DNA from: Planococcus citri
Lineage: Eukaryota > Arthropoda > Insecta > Hemiptera > Pseudococcidae
DNA length: 64,000 nucleotides
Direction of reading: 5' to 3'
Assembly (NCBI RefSeq): GCF_950023065.1
Contig: NC_088679.1
Span: 7,006,001 to 7,070,000, forward strand
The notes under the pieces are model-generated. The model worked only from the letters and a program-made list of their open reading frames with translations, had not been told where the DNA came from and searched no databases. This document shows, piece after piece, positions 62,760 to 64,000 of the stretch (positions within the stretch are counted from its first letter, which is position 1; each line of letters opens with the position of its first letter). The translations under genes were made by a program, and so were the position numbers.

Positions 62760-63840
62760 GTCGTCTCATCGTGTTTCATTCACCAGACAACGAGATAAAA
62801 ATTTTAATTTTCAAAAAATGTGTCACGATGAATCACTTACGATGAACTTTGTATCGAATTTTTTGTCTCTATGAGCTTTTTTTTTTAGTATCAATTTTTT
62901 TTCAACCGGTGAATTTCTACGAAGGAATTTAGAATTATCAACGAATAACGACGAAGGTAAAAGTATCATTTTTTTGTTAATTTGTATTTTTTTTTCTTTT
63001 TTAAAAATTTTTAATTTTGTGTTTGAGATTTGAGATGGGAACAAAGAAATTCATTTATAAGTTATTTATTATTTTATATAAATAAATTGCGAATGAGATA
63101 AACCGAAGATAAACATGGTAACATATGTACGGTTTAATTAGTTCGTATTTCAGATTAGCGAACTCTAAGTAGGTATTCGGTGCTTTCTTTTTCTTTCGAC
63201 CTTTCTTTCTTCAACAAAATATCTTCGAATACTTTAATCTCAAATTCATTCAGTTCATTTTGAGTTACACAAGTTGAATAATAATTAGAACGTTCGAAGA
63301 CAAAATAATGTGAAATATTTTTTTATTTTAATTTTCATCAACAACTGTCAGATCGAGATCGTCGACTTCACGATAGGCACCTTAAATATTAATTTCAATT
63401 TCAAAAAAGAAAAAAAATGAAGATATAATGGTATAGAATTTTTTACAATATTTACAGGTAAATGAAATTATTTTAATCGATTAACTTTTCACATTATATA
63501 CTCGTTTTAATTGATTATTCTCTCGATGGTAGGTACTTAAAAGAGTACTCTAAGATAAGGAAATTTGCAAACAATGATAAAAAATTTACAAAATACAATT
63601 TCAAAGATGAATATACACCGAAGTAATTAAATCGTAGGTATTGCAAAATAAAAAAATCATTTTCCTTAATAATAATACGTCGTAAAGTCACACTCAACAC
63701 TGTTGAAGATCACTCCTTTACAAGTTATCAAATCAGATCTTCGTTTAATATGTAATTTCAAACCTCAGCTCGGGCAAATAAAATGAAAAATCAATTTAAT
63801 CGTCGTAATAAAATAGCGTAAAATATGCGAATTTTCCAAT
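62760..63840. other. Non-coding region, mostly unique
   Basis: AT-rich non-coding DNA beyond the transporter promoter. Short ORFs are of low complexity. No repeat pair was found. Confidence 0.35.
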
Positions 63841-63858
63841 TTATCTTATCTCCTGTAG

Positions 63859-64000
63859 ACGATGAAAAATACGAGCTCATGGGGCAGGAGGAGAAGGAAA
63901 ACTCGAAAGAGGTAATCGATTGGTGGATAAAGCACGATTACTTTTTACACGTTCATTTACAAATTATGGTGCCAGCAAATGAACATCGAATAAAATCAAT
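63859..64000 (+). CDS. Possible coding exon cut by the window edge (ferlin-like?)
   Basis: After an acceptor-like CTCCTGTAG (ends 63858), an open frame runs to the end of the window, reading DDEKYELMGQEEKENSKEV and then IDWWIKHDYF. The charged part followed by IDWW recalls the linker in ferlins that precedes VDWWSKFYAS, but the following residues do not match, and a donor-like GTAATC at about 63910 would end the exon after NSKE. The coding status is uncertain and the family is only a guess. Confidence 0.25.

Overview
The window is eukaryotic, AT-rich and almost certainly from an insect. It carries intron-containing genes with standard GT-AG splice sites, a takeout/JHBP-family secreted protein (a family characteristic of insects), a brain-specific homeobox (bsh/Bsx) gene with the classic homeodomain intron, and a nuclear-type tRNA-Asn(GTT). 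The many dispersed TAGGTAGG/CCTACCTA tracts and the repeat-rich intergenic DNA recall sap-sucking hemipterans such as mealybugs or aphids, but that placement is inference only.

Four protein-coding genes could be assembled exon by exon with consistent phases. (1) 6559-8597, minus: a divergent beta-tubulin, 5 exons, 431 aa, without an acidic C-terminal tail. (2) 16748-21154, plus: a takeout/JHBP-like secreted carrier, 6 exons, 253 aa. (3) 49604-55946, plus: bsh, 5 exons, 295 aa. (4) 57664-62269, minus: an MFSD12-like lysosomal-type MFS transporter, 8 exons, 481 aa, with one probable GC-AG intron. A possible fragment of a fifth gene, perhaps ferlin-like, sits at the right edge. A tRNA-Asn(GTT) lies at 37168-37241 on the minus strand. 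bsh and the transporter are convergent. I see no operon-like or functional linkage among the genes.

The rest is mostly decayed mobile and tandem-repeat DNA. 1-3 kb: repeats of a ~0.6-kb family and an inverted repeat. 5.3-6, 10, 27.7, 29.4-30.1, 50.5-52.7 and 60.2-61.1 kb: blocks of one degenerate ~30-bp minisatellite. 9.9, 23.6-27.6, 39.4 and 52.3-52.6 kb: dead non-LTR retrotransposon pieces. 13.7-14.5 kb: an inverted duplication of a gypsy-type reverse transcriptase. 24.2, 26.9 and 30.2 kb: three non-autonomous elements, each with matched terminal inverted repeats and perfect 8-bp target-site duplications (hAT-like). 25.2-26.2, 28.7-32.3, 34.7-36.3 and 42.6-46.2 kb: long inverted-repeat (foldback) elements, the last enclosing a ~71-bp satellite with a 285-bp higher-order period.

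Non-repetitive islands with more CpG and no convincing ORF lie at about 15-16.7, 33.2-34.2, 40.7-42.4 and 48.6-49.6 kb. They are candidates for promoters or enhancers, especially of bsh. I did not see an unknown enzymatic or defence system. The most unusual content is the nested hAT-like/foldback/satellite architecture, the tail-less beta-tubulin and the GC-AG intron.
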